Assembly: GCA_024682075.1 (NCBI GenBank)
Contig: JAIKZQ010000008.1
Location: forward strand, 1-64,000
Source: Lachnospiraceae bacterium
GTDB lineage: Bacteria; Bacillota; Clostridia; Lachnospirales; Lachnospiraceae
Length of the DNA stretch: 64,000 nt
Direction: 5' to 3'
The notes beneath the pieces were generated by a model. The model worked only from the letters and a program-made list of their open reading frames with translations. It did not search any database and was not told the origin of the DNA. Positions 18,201 to 26,480 of the stretch are shown in pieces; position 1 is the stretch's first letter, and every line of letters begins with the position of its first letter. The position numbers and the translations under genes were made by a program.

Positions 18201-18472
18201 GTTCCTCATCAGGTTCTTCACAGGGTTCATCGGTATTCGGAGATGATCTTTTTGCGGAATGCGGACTTGCCGTTATCAGAAGCCAGAAAGCATCGATAGG
18301 ATATCTTCAGAGAGTCCATAAGATCGGCTTTAACAGGGCAGCGAGGATAATGGATTATCTTGCGGAATACGGAGTCGTAGGACCCGAGCAGGGCACCAAG
18401 CCCAGGGAAATTCTGATGACGGAGGACCAGTTCAATGTTCTGCTGAAGAGCAAGGATACTCCGCCCGAATGA
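15290..18472 (+). CDS. ftsK: FtsK/SpoIIIE family DNA translocase
   Basis: The enzyme is a membrane-anchored hexameric ATPase that pumps chromosomal DNA through the division or sporulation septum. Residues 1-75 are a Ser/Gly/Arg-rich low-complexity start. Four membrane helices lie at about 85-250. A long charged linker (about 260-540) follows. The motor has Walker A GTTGSGKS near 688-695, Walker B VIIIDELADLMMV and an arginine-rich LARAAGMHLVVATQRPS segment. The last 65 residues are the gamma winged-helix that reads polar DNA sequences. At 1060 residues it is longer than B. subtilis SpoIIIE because of the low-complexity start and linker. It begins 14 bases after the preceding gene. Confidence 0.95.
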   Translation: MAQRTTFNDNNRPGGAGSSSAGRNSSGNRSSTGSRSTAGGSRSSSGSSSRSGSGSGRSSSGNRRPAQQSKPAQKRPAQNVPESDGSEIVLIAVIIIGICLFLTVCAFGGCGKVGNSIALILFGTFGFEGYIAPLFIGGLILWWMFRRDDDPVLPIRIIGAVSLFLIFGIFSEMLSGGAKELAAYNIGDIYKLSSEGRNGGGIFAGSLSYAMFHNIGVFGEVLITLLALILSLFAINRQFFSQFFRNLFIGAGEKTGEIISSSREKNEARRQRIEERKRLPELPDNGEAGTEGDQGEAADDLPAREEKPTVRDKIRKEREEKKADEESKKNKPLKVPLPGNFGTESFRQKSEDSRIRKEQEKKVRSETDDAKKILDVRKAPDHGSAFEPKHTGEMHQMSYVEDDPDDYIPEEPEYNEALGGWDNPSKRPGSSRNAEPEDTDEEQYYEQDGYYDEPDGSYIPDEVKIDVKSEHAIKVSDHSIPDEISGEDSEETEPEEVPAGKPEADIPASRPAAAVKADTPAASRSGASGKNKKFRYDPPKLDFLVSGSKGKNDGSSDFEDVQRTLVSTLSSFGVEAEIIGHSQGPTVTRYEFKVSQGTKLSRVVGLSDELKMALAATDIRIEAPIPGKSAIGIEVPNSTAVAVKLRDLLESREYKNSKDTLPFAVGKDIEGQTIVANIAKFPHVLIAGTTGSGKSVCINTLILSILYKSSPEDVQLIMVDPKVVELKVYNGIPHLPFNVVTKPKAASEMLKWCVLEMERRYRLFADREVRDIEGYNQYVLDVNEGRRDPMPSDQYEESDSMHPALRKLPRIVIIIDELADLMMVAAKEVEESICRLAQLARAAGMHLVVATQRPSVDVITGLIKANMPSRIAFAVSSGVDSRTILDTVGAEKLLGKGDMLFYPQGKMKPDRLQGAFVSDEEVSKVTGYLKGVSNDPSFRNPLSDADRIDDLKKTIKDIEAGMDPTPSSSGGSSSGSSQGSSVFGDDLFAECGLAVIRSQKASIGYLQRVHKIGFNRAARIMDYLAEYGVVGPEQGTKPREILMTEDQFNVLLKSKDTPPE

Positions 18473-18521
18473 CCTATATTAAATATATAGTAATAAAAGA
18501 AATACATAAGCAGGAGCCAAA

Positions 18522-20192
18522 ATGAAAACAGATATTGAAATCGCACAGAGCTGTGAAATGAAGCCCATAACTGAGGTTGCCGCTAATGCGGGCATCGATC
18601 CGGACGACCTTGAACTCTACGGAAAATACAAGGCAAAGCTCAGCGATGCCTGTCTTAAGAAGATATCGGAAGGTCACGACGGCAAGCTGATACTTGTCAC
18701 TGCCATCAATCCCACTCCGGCAGGTGAGGGCAAGACCACTGTAACGGTCGGTCTCGGTGAAGCTTTTGCGGCACTTGACAAGAAAGCAATCATTGCCTTA
18801 AGGGAGCCTTCGCTTGGTCCCTGTTTTGGCATCAAAGGCGGTGCTGCAGGCGGCGGAATGGCACAGGTCGTTCCCATGGAAGATCTGAATCTTCATTTTA
18901 CCGGTGATTTCCATGCCATTACTTCAGCCAATAACCTTCTTGCAGCTCTTCTGGACAATCATATCCAGCAGGGAAATGAGAAGAGGATCGATTCCAGAAG
19001 CGTTGTCTGGAAGAGATGCATGGACATGAATGACAGAAGCCTCAGAAACATCGTGGTCGGACTCGGATCCAAATCAGACGGCTTTGTCAGGGAAGATCAT
19101 TTCGTCATAACCGTTGCAAGCGAGATCATGGCTGTTCTGTGCCTTGCGGATGATCTTAAGGATCTCAAGAAGAGACTTTCCAGGATCATCGTTGCGTATG
19201 ACCTTGACGGCAATCCCGTGACTGCAGGAGACATCAAGGCTGTCGGTGCAATGACCGCGCTTCTCAAGGATGCGATCAGGCCCAACCTTATCCAGACTCT
19301 CGAGCATACACCCGCCATCGTTCACGGCGGTCCTTTTGCCAACATTGCTCACGGATGTAATTCCGTCATCGCAACACGTGCCGCACTTAAGCTTGCGGAT
19401 TACTGCATTACTGAGGCTGGATTCGGTGCTGATCTCGGTGCTGAGAAATTCTTTGACATCAAGTGCAGACAGGCAGGTCTTAAGCCCGATGCCGTTGTTC
19501 TTGTAGCGACAATAAAAGCACTTAAGTATAACGGAGGCGTCCCCAAGACCGAGCTTGGAACCGAGAACCTCGAAGCTCTTAAGTCAGGCATTGAGAATCT
19601 AGGAAAGCATATCGAGAACATCCAGAGCTACGGACTTCCCGTTGTGGTTGCTCTCAATGCATTCGTTTCCGATACAGAGGCAGAGATCGATTTTGTAAGA
19701 GAGTATTGCAGGGCCAGGAATTGTTCCATGTCCGTTGCCAGAGTATGGGAAAAAGGCGGAGAGGGCGGCAAGGAGCTTGCACAGCTCCTCATCGATACCA
19801 TTAATGAGGGCAAGGCTGATTTCAGGACCGCATATCCCGATGACATGCCCATAAAGGAGAAGATCGAAACCGTTGCAAAGAAGATCTACGGAGCCGACGG
19901 AGTTGAGTTTTCATCCGAGGCAGTAGGGCAGATCAGGAAGATCGAGGAAATGGGATTCGGAAATCTTCCCGTTTGCATGGCTAAGACACAGTATTCACTT
20001 TCGGATGATCCTTCACTTCTCGGAAGACCCGAGGGCTTCAGGATGCATGTCAGGGAAGTGTATGTGAGCAGCGGCGCAGGATTCGTTGTTGTTCTTACCG
20101 GAAGCATCATGACGATGCCCGGACTTTCGAAGTCTCCGGCAGCATATAACATAGATGTTGATGATGACGGCAGGATCGTCGGATTATTCTAA
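18522..20192 (+). CDS. fhs: Formate-tetrahydrofolate ligase
   Basis: The enzyme makes 10-formyl-THF from formate, THF and ATP, feeding purine synthesis and one-carbon metabolism (also part of the methyl branch of the Wood-Ljungdahl pathway). The P-loop-like [17 protein letters not shown] (about residues 63-79), the signature [19 protein letters not shown] and the C-terminal [20 protein letters not shown] are all in place. At 556 residues it has the standard length. CAGGAG lies 6 bases upstream of the ATG. The folD gene follows at 19 bases, so formate is carried on to methenyl- and methylene-THF by the next product. Confidence 0.97.
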   Translation: MKTDIEIAQSCEMKPITEVAANAGIDPDDLELYGKYKAKLSDACLKKISEGHDGKLILVTAINPTPAGEGKTTVTVGLGEAFAALDKKAIIALREPSLGPCFGIKGGAAGGGMAQVVPMEDLNLHFTGDFHAITSANNLLAALLDNHIQQGNEKRIDSRSVVWKRCMDMNDRSLRNIVVGLGSKSDGFVREDHFVITVASEIMAVLCLADDLKDLKKRLSRIIVAYDLDGNPVTAGDIKAVGAMTALLKDAIRPNLIQTLEHTPAIVHGGPFANIAHGCNSVIATRAALKLADYCITEAGFGADLGAEKFFDIKCRQAGLKPDAVVLVATIKALKYNGGVPKTELGTENLEALKSGIENLGKHIENIQSYGLPVVVALNAFVSDTEAEIDFVREYCRARNCSMSVARVWEKGGEGGKELAQLLIDTINEGKADFRTAYPDDMPIKEKIETVAKKIYGADGVEFSSEAVGQIRKIEEMGFGNLPVCMAKTQYSLSDDPSLLGRPEGFRMHVREVYVSSGAGFVVVLTGSIMTMPGLSKSPAAYNIDVDDDGRIVGLF

Positions 20193-20211
20193 ACGGACAA
20201 AGGAGCAGGAC

Positions 20212-21051
20212 ATGGCTAAACTGATAGACGGAAAAGCAATATCACTTGCGGTCAAGGATGAGATAAAGGCAAAGACCGAAGAACTCTCTGCAAAGGGCAT
20301 CACGGTTACTCTTGCGGTCATCCTGGTAGGAGAAGATCCTGCTTCACAGGTGTATGTCAAGAATAAAAAGAAGGCATGTGAATATTGCGGCATCAGATCA
20401 CTTTCATATGAACTGCCTGCCGACACGACCGAGGAGAAGCTTCTTGAGCTCATCGGCGAACTAAATGACAGGGAAGATGTTAACGGGATCCTGGTTCAGC
20501 TCCCTCTTCCTAAGGGCATTGATGAGGACAGGGTTATCGATGCAATCTCACCGCTTAAGGATGTGGACGGTTTCCATCCAGTGAATGTCGGAAAACTTTC
20601 GATCGGCAAGAAGGGATTTGTCAGCTGCACACCCGCCGGTGTCATTCAGCTCCTAAAGAGATCGGATATTGAGATAAGCGGAAAAGAGTGCGTTGTCATC
20701 GGAAGAAGCAACATAGTCGGAAAGCCTATGGCTATCCTTCTTCTGAGAGAAAACGGAACCGTTACTGTTGCTCATTCGAAAACCGCTGATCTTCGTGAGG
20801 TTACAAAGAGAGCGGATATCCTTGTTGTTGCGATCGGAAAGCCTAAGTTCATCGATGCTTCGTATGTAGGGGATGGCGCTGTTGTCATAGACGTCGGAAT
20901 TCACAGGGATGAAAACGGAAAGCTTTGCGGAGACGTTGATTTTGATTCGGTTGAGCCTGTTGCATCAGCCATCACTCCCGTTCCCGGCGGAGTAGGCCCC
21001 ATGACCATAGCCATGCTCATGTACAACTGCCTTTCATCTGTTTGCGATTGA
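20212..21051 (+). CDS. folD: Bifunctional methylene-THF dehydrogenase / methenyl-THF cyclohydrolase
   Basis: FolD interconverts 10-formyl-, methenyl- and methylene-THF. The product of 279 residues has the YVKNKKKACEYCGI segment with the catalytic Lys, the GILVQLPLPKGID signature, VDGFHP, and the Rossmann motif VVIGRSNIVGKP, with the family C-terminus TPVPGGVGPMTIAML. Start: ATG 20212, with AAAGGAGCAGG directly upstream; the longer in-frame reading from 20155 lies inside fhs and is not needed. It forms a unit with fhs. Confidence 0.97.
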   Translation: MAKLIDGKAISLAVKDEIKAKTEELSAKGITVTLAVILVGEDPASQVYVKNKKKACEYCGIRSLSYELPADTTEEKLLELIGELNDREDVNGILVQLPLPKGIDEDRVIDAISPLKDVDGFHPVNVGKLSIGKKGFVSCTPAGVIQLLKRSDIEISGKECVVIGRSNIVGKPMAILLLRENGTVTVAHSKTADLREVTKRADILVVAIGKPKFIDASYVGDGAVVIDVGIHRDENGKLCGDVDFDSVEPVASAITPVPGGVGPMTIAMLMYNCLSSVCD

Positions 21052-21080
21052 CCTATTTTGCGGCATGAGCCGCGTGATCT

Positions 21081-22259
21081 ATGAAATGTGAAATATGCGG
21101 AACCGAGATTCCGGAGGGAACTCTCTACTGTCCGAAATGCGGACGGGATGTTCACATAGTTCCTGATTATACGGGATTTGCCGAAAGAAAAGCCGAAGAT
21201 ACCGTCAAGAACCTGCTTAACGATCTGGACGGTGAAGAGGCTGATTTCGGAAGATCTCCCGAAGGAGCTAATGACGAGAGACCTCAGAGGAAGGCCACGG
21301 TTCCTACCGAAGAAAAAAAATCTAAATACGGATGGATCCGTTTTGCACTGCTTGCGGCAAGCATCATGATACTTGCGTCAGTTTCACTCGGATTCATAAA
21401 TCGATCGTCGAAAACGGAATTCCTGCTGGAATCCGCAAGAGAAGCTGCAATCGCCGGAGATTCCGCCAAAGCCAAGGCTATCCTGGAAGGGATCGAGGCG
21501 AGGGATTCTTCCGACGTGGAAGCACTCATGTATCTGGCAAAGCTGTACAAGGAAGACGGGGACATGATCAAGTATGAGAACCTTCTTCTGTCCATGATAG
21601 GAATGTCCTTTGCCACATCGGAGCAGAATGCGGAAAGTTATGAGATGCTTCTTGCGATATATCAGGAATCCGGAGATTATGTTTCGATGGCTGACATTTT
21701 GCTCGGATGCAACAATGTCGAGATCAGGGAAAGATATATCGACTACTGCATCATGAATCCCGAGTTCAGCCTCGAGAGCGGATACTACGGAACCGACCAG
21801 CTTTTCAAGATCACGATTCCGGGAAAAGGAAGGATATTCTACACTTTGGATGGTACCGATCCCGATCTTTATTCATCGGAATATACCGTGCCCCTGCTCC
21901 TTACGAAGGGAGAATATGAATTCAGGGTGTGTGTTCTCAATCCTTACGGCATCTGGAGTTCTGTCTTCGAAAGAAGCATCGTGATAGAAAGCGAAGAGCT
22001 TTATGAGACGATAGAGCCTTCGGGAAACCAGGTACAGAATGAAGAGACGATGCCTTCCCCCGAGATCATACTTGGAGAAAACGGGATTGTGTTCATAGAC
22101 GGAGTGCCGTTTGTGCTGGATGAAAACGGTGAACTCAGCCTGTATGTTCCCGATGCGGATTCGGGAAGCGGAGAACCTGCTGATCCGGGTGAAGAGACCG
22201 GTGAATCTGCAGGAAATGATGGTGCAGACGATGCACCTGTAACGAATGATCAACCGTAG
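21081..22259 (+). CDS. Zinc-ribbon membrane protein with chitobiase-type beta domain
   Basis: The 392-residue protein starts with a CxxC...CxxC zinc ribbon (CEICGTEIPEGTLYCPKCG). A charged linker leads to one membrane helix (about 88-110, IRFALLAASIMILASVSLGFI). Outside, a helical TPR-like region (about 115-225) is followed by a small beta domain with FYTLDGTDPDLYSSEYTVPLLL, the pattern of the chitobiase/beta-hexosaminidase C-terminal fold, and an acidic tail. The topology would put the zinc ribbon in the cytoplasm. No function is known to me. The ATG has no clear ribosome site; a small hairpin GCGGC-ATGA-GCCGC ends 8 bases upstream. It lies between folD and nfnA with no evident link to either. 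Confidence 0.85.
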   Translation: MKCEICGTEIPEGTLYCPKCGRDVHIVPDYTGFAERKAEDTVKNLLNDLDGEEADFGRSPEGANDERPQRKATVPTEEKKSKYGWIRFALLAASIMILASVSLGFINRSSKTEFLLESAREAAIAGDSAKAKAILEGIEARDSSDVEALMYLAKLYKEDGDMIKYENLLLSMIGMSFATSEQNAESYEMLLAIYQESGDYVSMADILLGCNNVEIRERYIDYCIMNPEFSLESGYYGTDQLFKITIPGKGRIFYTLDGTDPDLYSSEYTVPLLLTKGEYEFRVCVLNPYGIWSSVFERSIVIESEELYETIEPSGNQVQNEETMPSPEIILGENGIVFIDGVPFVLDENGELSLYVPDADSGSGEPADPGEETGESAGNDGADDAPVTNDQP

Positions 22260-22296
22260 GTACGGTGTTATAAATTTATACGGAAAGGGAAATAAA

Positions 22297-23172
22297 ATGT
22301 ACAAGATCTTAAGCAAGACCTATCTGACCGACAACATCATCAGAATGGAGGTTGAGGCTAAGCGTACCGCTGACAGATGCCTTCCCGGACAGTTTGTCAT
22401 AGTCAGGGCTTCATCCGACGGAGAAAGGATCCCCCTCACCATCTGTGACTACGACCGCGAAAAGGGAACGATCGTGCTCGTTTTCCAGACCATCGGAGCT
22501 TCCACGACTTTGATGGCAGACCTGAAAGAGGGCGACGGATTTACCGATATTGTAGGACCTCTTGGACGCCCTTCCGAACTTTGCGAGATGAGCATTGATG
22601 ATCTGAAGAAAGAAAAGATCATCTTCATAGCGGGCGGCGTCGGAACCGCTCCCGTTTATCCCCAGCTTAAGTGGCTGAAGGAGCAGGGAGTTCTCGCAGA
22701 TGTCATCATCGGTGCAAGAAATAAGGATCTTGTGATTCTTGAGGATGATTTCAAGTCTGTTGCTGAGAACGTATATGTGACCACGGATGACGGATCTTAC
22801 GGAAGAAACGGAAACGTATGCGTATGCCTGCAGGCACTTATCGATGAGGGTAAGAAATATGACAGATGTGTCGCAATCGGTCCCCTTATCATGATGAAAT
22901 TCGCAGTACAGCTCACCAAAAAGCTCGAGATACCTACCATCGTTTCCATGAATCCCATCATGGTAGACGGAACCGGCATGTGCGGAGCATGTCGTGTGCA
23001 TGTCGGAGATGAGATCAAGTTCGCATGCATCGACGGCCCCGAGTTCGACGGATGGCTTGTTGACTTTGACGAGTCCATGAGACGTCAGGCAATGTACAAG
23101 ACCGAAGAGGGCAGAAAGCAGCTTGAGCTTAAGGAAGGTGCTACACACCACGGCGGATGCGGGAATTGTTAA
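22297..23172 (+). CDS. nfnA: NfnA-like FAD/NAD and [2Fe-2S] subunit of the NADH-dependent ferredoxin:NADP oxidoreductase
   Basis: This is the small subunit of the electron-bifurcating NfnAB (also annotated as sulfide dehydrogenase or dihydroorotate dehydrogenase electron-transfer subunit). The 291 residues contain an FAD domain with RIPLTICDYDR, an NAD domain with FIAGGVGTAPVYPQ, and the cysteine cluster GMCGACRV...FACIDGPEFDG for the [2Fe-2S] centre. The C-terminus ends in HHGGCGNC, an extra Cys pair. I start at ATG 22297, where GGAAAGGGA is 6 bases upstream. The nfnB gene follows at 70 bases. Together they couple NADH, ferredoxin and NADP pools, which suits an anaerobe with Rex control. Confidence 0.92.
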   Translation: MYKILSKTYLTDNIIRMEVEAKRTADRCLPGQFVIVRASSDGERIPLTICDYDREKGTIVLVFQTIGASTTLMADLKEGDGFTDIVGPLGRPSELCEMSIDDLKKEKIIFIAGGVGTAPVYPQLKWLKEQGVLADVIIGARNKDLVILEDDFKSVAENVYVTTDDGSYGRNGNVCVCLQALIDEGKKYDRCVAIGPLIMMKFAVQLTKKLEIPTIVSMNPIMVDGTGMCGACRVHVGDEIKFACIDGPEFDGWLVDFDESMRRQAMYKTEEGRKQLELKEGATHHGGCGNC

Positions 23173-23242
23173 AGCGTTGCGATGACTGCTTATGACAGGG
23201 CAATGCGTTGACAGTTATTTGAACAGATAAGGAGACACATAA

Positions 23243-24631
23243 ATGGAAGTCGATGTAATGAAGAAAGTACCTGTAAGGGAACAGGAAGCAAAAGTAAGAG
23301 CTACAAACTTTGATGAAGTTTGTTACGGATATTCACTTGAAGAGGCTCAGGCAGAGGCAAGCAGATGCCTTAACTGCAAGAATGCTCAGTGCATGAAGGG
23401 ATGCCCCGTATCGATCGATATTCCCGGATTCATTCAGCAGATCAAGGAAGGCAATATTGAGGAGGCTTACAATATCATTTCCAAGTCCTCAGCTCTTCCC
23501 GCAGTTTGCGGAAGAGTATGTCCTCAGGAGACCCAGTGTGAAGGCAAGTGCATCAGAGGTATCAAGGGAGAGGCTGTTTCGATCGGAAAGCTTGAAAGAT
23601 TCGTTGCCGATTACGCAATGGAGCATGGACTTAAGCCCAGGAAGGAAGCTCCCGATAACGGCATAAAGGTTGCGGTAATCGGTTCAGGCCCCAGCGGACT
23701 TACCTGTGCAGGCGATCTTGCCAAGCTCGGATATGACGTGACTATCTTCGAGGCACTTCATCAGGCCGGAGGAGTTCTGGTATACGGAATACCCGAGTTC
23801 AGGCTTCCCAAGGAAAGAGTAGTTGCAAAGGAAATTGAAAACGTCAAGGCACTCGGCGTTAAGATCGAGACCAATGTCGTTGTAGGAAGAAGCGTCACCA
23901 TAGATGAACTCATGGAAAAGGAAGGCTTCAGAGCCGTATTCATCGGTTCCGGTGCAGGACTTCCCAGATTCATGAACATTCCCGGTGAGACTCTTAACGG
24001 AGTTTTTTCCGCAAATGAGTACCTTACCAGAAGCAATCTCATGAAATCTTTCCGCGAGGATTCACCTACTCCTATAATGAAGAGTAAAAAGGTTGCTGTC
24101 GTTGGTGGTGGAAACGTTGCAATGGATGCTGCAAGAACCGCACTCAGACTTGGTGCAGAGGTTCATATCGTATACAGAAGAGGCGAAGAGGAGCTTCCCG
24201 CAAGAGTTGAGGAAGTGCATCATGCCAAGGAAGAGGGCATCATCTTTGACCTTCTTACCAATCCAACCGAGATCCTCGGTGATGAGAACGGATGGGTAAA
24301 GGGCATCAGATGCGTTAAGATGGAACTCGGCGAGCCCGATGAATCCGGCAGGAGAAGCCCTCAGCCCGTCGAAGGATCTGAATTCGACATCGATGTCGAT
24401 ACCGTCATCATGTCACTCGGAACCTCACCCAATCCTCTTATCTCCATGACTACCAAGGGTCTCGATACCAATAAGAGAAAGTGCATCGTTGCAGAGGAAA
24501 ATACCGGCAAGACATCAAGAGAAGGCGTATATGCAGGCGGTGATGCGGTTACCGGTGCTGCAACCGTTATTCTCGCAATGGGTGCAGGTAAGGAAGCTGC
24601 AAAAGCTATCGACGAGTTCATCAAGGGATGA
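23243..24631 (+). CDS. nfnB: NfnB-like large subunit, glutamate synthase small-chain family (often annotated gltA)
   Basis: The 462-residue flavoprotein carries an N-terminal 4Fe-4S region (CLNCKNAQCMKGCPVSIDIPGFI and VCGRVCPQETQCEGKC), an FAD motif VAVIGSGPSGLTCAGDL near residue 148 and an NADP motif VAVVGGGNVAMDAARTAL. Such proteins are either the small chain of glutamate synthase or NfnB. The upstream nfnA partner and absence of a large glutamate synthase chain nearby favour NfnB. The ATG has AAGGAGA 8-9 bases upstream. It is a cytoplasmic enzyme. Confidence 0.92.
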   Translation: MEVDVMKKVPVREQEAKVRATNFDEVCYGYSLEEAQAEASRCLNCKNAQCMKGCPVSIDIPGFIQQIKEGNIEEAYNIISKSSALPAVCGRVCPQETQCEGKCIRGIKGEAVSIGKLERFVADYAMEHGLKPRKEAPDNGIKVAVIGSGPSGLTCAGDLAKLGYDVTIFEALHQAGGVLVYGIPEFRLPKERVVAKEIENVKALGVKIETNVVVGRSVTIDELMEKEGFRAVFIGSGAGLPRFMNIPGETLNGVFSANEYLTRSNLMKSFREDSPTPIMKSKKVAVVGGGNVAMDAARTALRLGAEVHIVYRRGEEELPARVEEVHHAKEEGIIFDLLTNPTEILGDENGWVKGIRCVKMELGEPDESGRRSPQPVEGSEFDIDVDTVIMSLGTSPNPLISMTTKGLDTNKRKCIVAEENTGKTSREGVYAGGDAVTGAATVILAMGAGKEAAKAIDEFIKG

Positions 24632-24670
24632 TCCTGTCTTTGACTATTGATTGCCTTTCGGAGGTAATAC

Positions 24671-25309
24671 ATGTCTGACGAAGAAAACAACCTGCATGTC
24701 AGCTATGGATTTGTCGAAAAAGAAGATGACGGATCCGAAGATGAAATAAAGGGCACTTCAATGCCTTATGTAAAAAATGATGATAAGGCAACGGATTATA
24801 AATATTCCGGGTTTTTGCTGATGATATTCGGAGGGATGGGCATCATATTTATCCTCCTGACTCTGTTCGGCATAATACCCGAGTTTTTCGGAACGCCTTA
24901 TCTTTCATACGGTGTGCTTTTTGCCGTCCTTGTATTGTTTTTTGTGGCCGGCTTTTCATCCGCAAAGAGTGCATGGTCTTTTGAGAAGAAAGCAAAATCG
25001 GATAATCTTTTGGAAAAAAGGATCATTGATTTTGTTAAAGATGAGATCACTCAGGAGAAAATTGATGAAGCAGCCGGCATTGAGGACGGTGATGAGCCCG
25101 AAATAATGTATTTTAAACGGACCGATCTGCTCAAGAGTTTCATAATCAATAAATTTGTAAATATCGATCCTGATTTTCTTGATAATCTTATCGATGAAAA
25201 AATCTATGACATGATCTTTGAAGAGGATTCCGAAGAAGAATCTGAAAAAGAACCTGCAGCCCATTCCGTGGAGAAATCTGAAGAAGATACTGAAGAGAAT
25301 GAAGAATGA
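24671..25309 (+). CDS. Small membrane protein with two helices and acidic tail
   Basis: I do not recognise a function. The 212-residue product has a charged N-terminus, two membrane helices (about 54-75 and 83-106: LLMIFGGMGIIFILLTLFGII; YGVLFAVLVLFFVAGF), a helical cytoplasmic part and a very Glu-rich C-terminal tail. CGGAGGT precedes the ATG by 7 bases. Its stop overlaps the rlmH start (ATGA), so it is translationally coupled to rlmH. Confidence 0.85.
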   Translation: MSDEENNLHVSYGFVEKEDDGSEDEIKGTSMPYVKNDDKATDYKYSGFLLMIFGGMGIIFILLTLFGIIPEFFGTPYLSYGVLFAVLVLFFVAGFSSAKSAWSFEKKAKSDNLLEKRIIDFVKDEITQEKIDEAAGIEDGDEPEIMYFKRTDLLKSFIINKFVNIDPDFLDNLIDEKIYDMIFEEDSEEESEKEPAAHSVEKSEEDTEENEE

Positions 25310-25782
25310 ACATTAGCGTGATCTGTGTCGGCAAGATCAAGGAATCTTTTTACAGGGAGGCCCTGGCGGAGTATTCCAAGAGACTCTCGGCATATTGCAA
25401 TTTCAGGATCATAGAGGTGGAAGACGAATCGGATCAGGGTTTTTCTTCGGGAGATGCATCCGTGATCCTGTCAAAAGAAGCAGACAGGATCCTTAAGGCT
25501 ATTAAGCCCGGCATGTATGTCATAACTCTTGAGATAAAAGGAAAGAAGAAGGATTCCGAAGGCTTTTCGGCTATGCTTTCCGACCTGTTCGTATCGGGAA
25601 AAAGCGACATTGTGTTTGTGATAGGCGGATCCAACGGCCTTGACAGATCGGTATCCGAAAGGGCTGACATGCATCTGAGCTTTTCCGACATGACATTTCC
25701 GCACCAGCTCATGAGAGTGATATTGTCGGAGCAGATTTACAGAGCATTCAGGATAATGCGCGGAGAACCATATCATAAATGA
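25306..25782 (+). CDS. rlmH: 23S rRNA (pseudouridine1915-N3)-methyltransferase RlmH
   Basis: RlmH methylates pseudouridine 1915 in helix 69 of 23S rRNA, using SAM, at the subunit interface. The 158-residue SPOUT protein has the family start (VICVGKIKE), the SAM knot FVIGGSNGLDRSV and the diagnostic C-terminus FPHQLMRVILSEQIYRAFRIMRGEPYHK. Its ATG overlaps the preceding stop, and its own stop overlaps the nth start. Confidence 0.97.
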   Translation: MNISVICVGKIKESFYREALAEYSKRLSAYCNFRIIEVEDESDQGFSSGDASVILSKEADRILKAIKPGMYVITLEIKGKKKDSEGFSAMLSDLFVSGKSDIVFVIGGSNGLDRSVSERADMHLSFSDMTFPHQLMRVILSEQIYRAFRIMRGEPYHK

Positions 25783-26408
25783 GAAAAAAAGAGCTTTCCG
25801 CGGAAGTTATTTCCAGACTGAAAAAAGAATACCCGCATTCGAAATGTACGCTGGATGTCTCTCAGGCATGGCAGCTTCTTGTAAGTGTAAGGCTTGCCGC
25901 ACAGTGCACGGACAAAAGAGTAAATGAGACGGTCCCGGAGCTTTTTGAAAAGTATCCCGCACCGCAGCTGCTTGCAGAGGCTGATATAAAGGACATCGAG
26001 AGAATTGTCCGCCCTTGCGGATTGTATAAGACAAAAGCTAAGGACATTAAAGCCTGCATGACGATGCTGTGTTCCGAATTTGACGGGATTGTTCCGGATA
26101 CCATGGAGGAGCTGCTCACGCTTCCCGGAGTAGGGAGGAAAAGTGCCAATCTGATCCTGGGTGATATTTTCGGCAAGGAAGCTTATGTGTGTGATACTCA
26201 CTGTATAAGACTTTCAGGGAGAATCGGACTGACTGACGGGTCGAAGGATCCGCTGTCCGTGGAAATGCAGCTTCGTAAGATCGTTCCTCCCGAGGAATCA
26301 GGAGAGCTTTGTCACAGGCTCGTGGATCACGGAAGAGCTGTATGCAAGGCAGGCAGACCGATGTGTGATGAATGCGTCCTGTCGGATATTTGCAGAAAGA
26401 AGATCTGA
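25779..26408 (+). CDS. nth: Endonuclease III, DNA glycosylase/AP lyase
   Basis: Nth excises oxidised pyrimidines in base-excision repair. The 209-residue protein has the helix-hairpin-helix LPGVGRKSAN with the catalytic Lys, the catalytic Asp in VCDTHCIRLSGRIGL, and a C-terminal 4Fe-4S cluster loop with the exact C-x6-C-x2-C-x5-C spacing (CKAGRPMCDECVLSDIC). It overlaps rlmH by four bases. Confidence 0.96.
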   Translation: MRKKELSAEVISRLKKEYPHSKCTLDVSQAWQLLVSVRLAAQCTDKRVNETVPELFEKYPAPQLLAEADIKDIERIVRPCGLYKTKAKDIKACMTMLCSEFDGIVPDTMEELLTLPGVGRKSANLILGDIFGKEAYVCDTHCIRLSGRIGLTDGSKDPLSVEMQLRKIVPPEESGELCHRLVDHGRAVCKAGRPMCDECVLSDICRKKI

Positions 26409-26480
26409 TACAAGACTGATAAAGGTAAGACTACATTAACTGCTATTTGGAAAATCACAGACTGAAAGGAGATCATTATC

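Noticed and set aside
20155..20211. N-terminal extension of FolD inside fhs
   Set aside because: ATG 20212 has a strong ribosome site and gives the normal FolD N-terminus.
21066..21092. Upstream mini-frame (8 codons) overlapping the zinc-ribbon gene start
   Set aside because: It has no ribosome site and could easily arise by chance.
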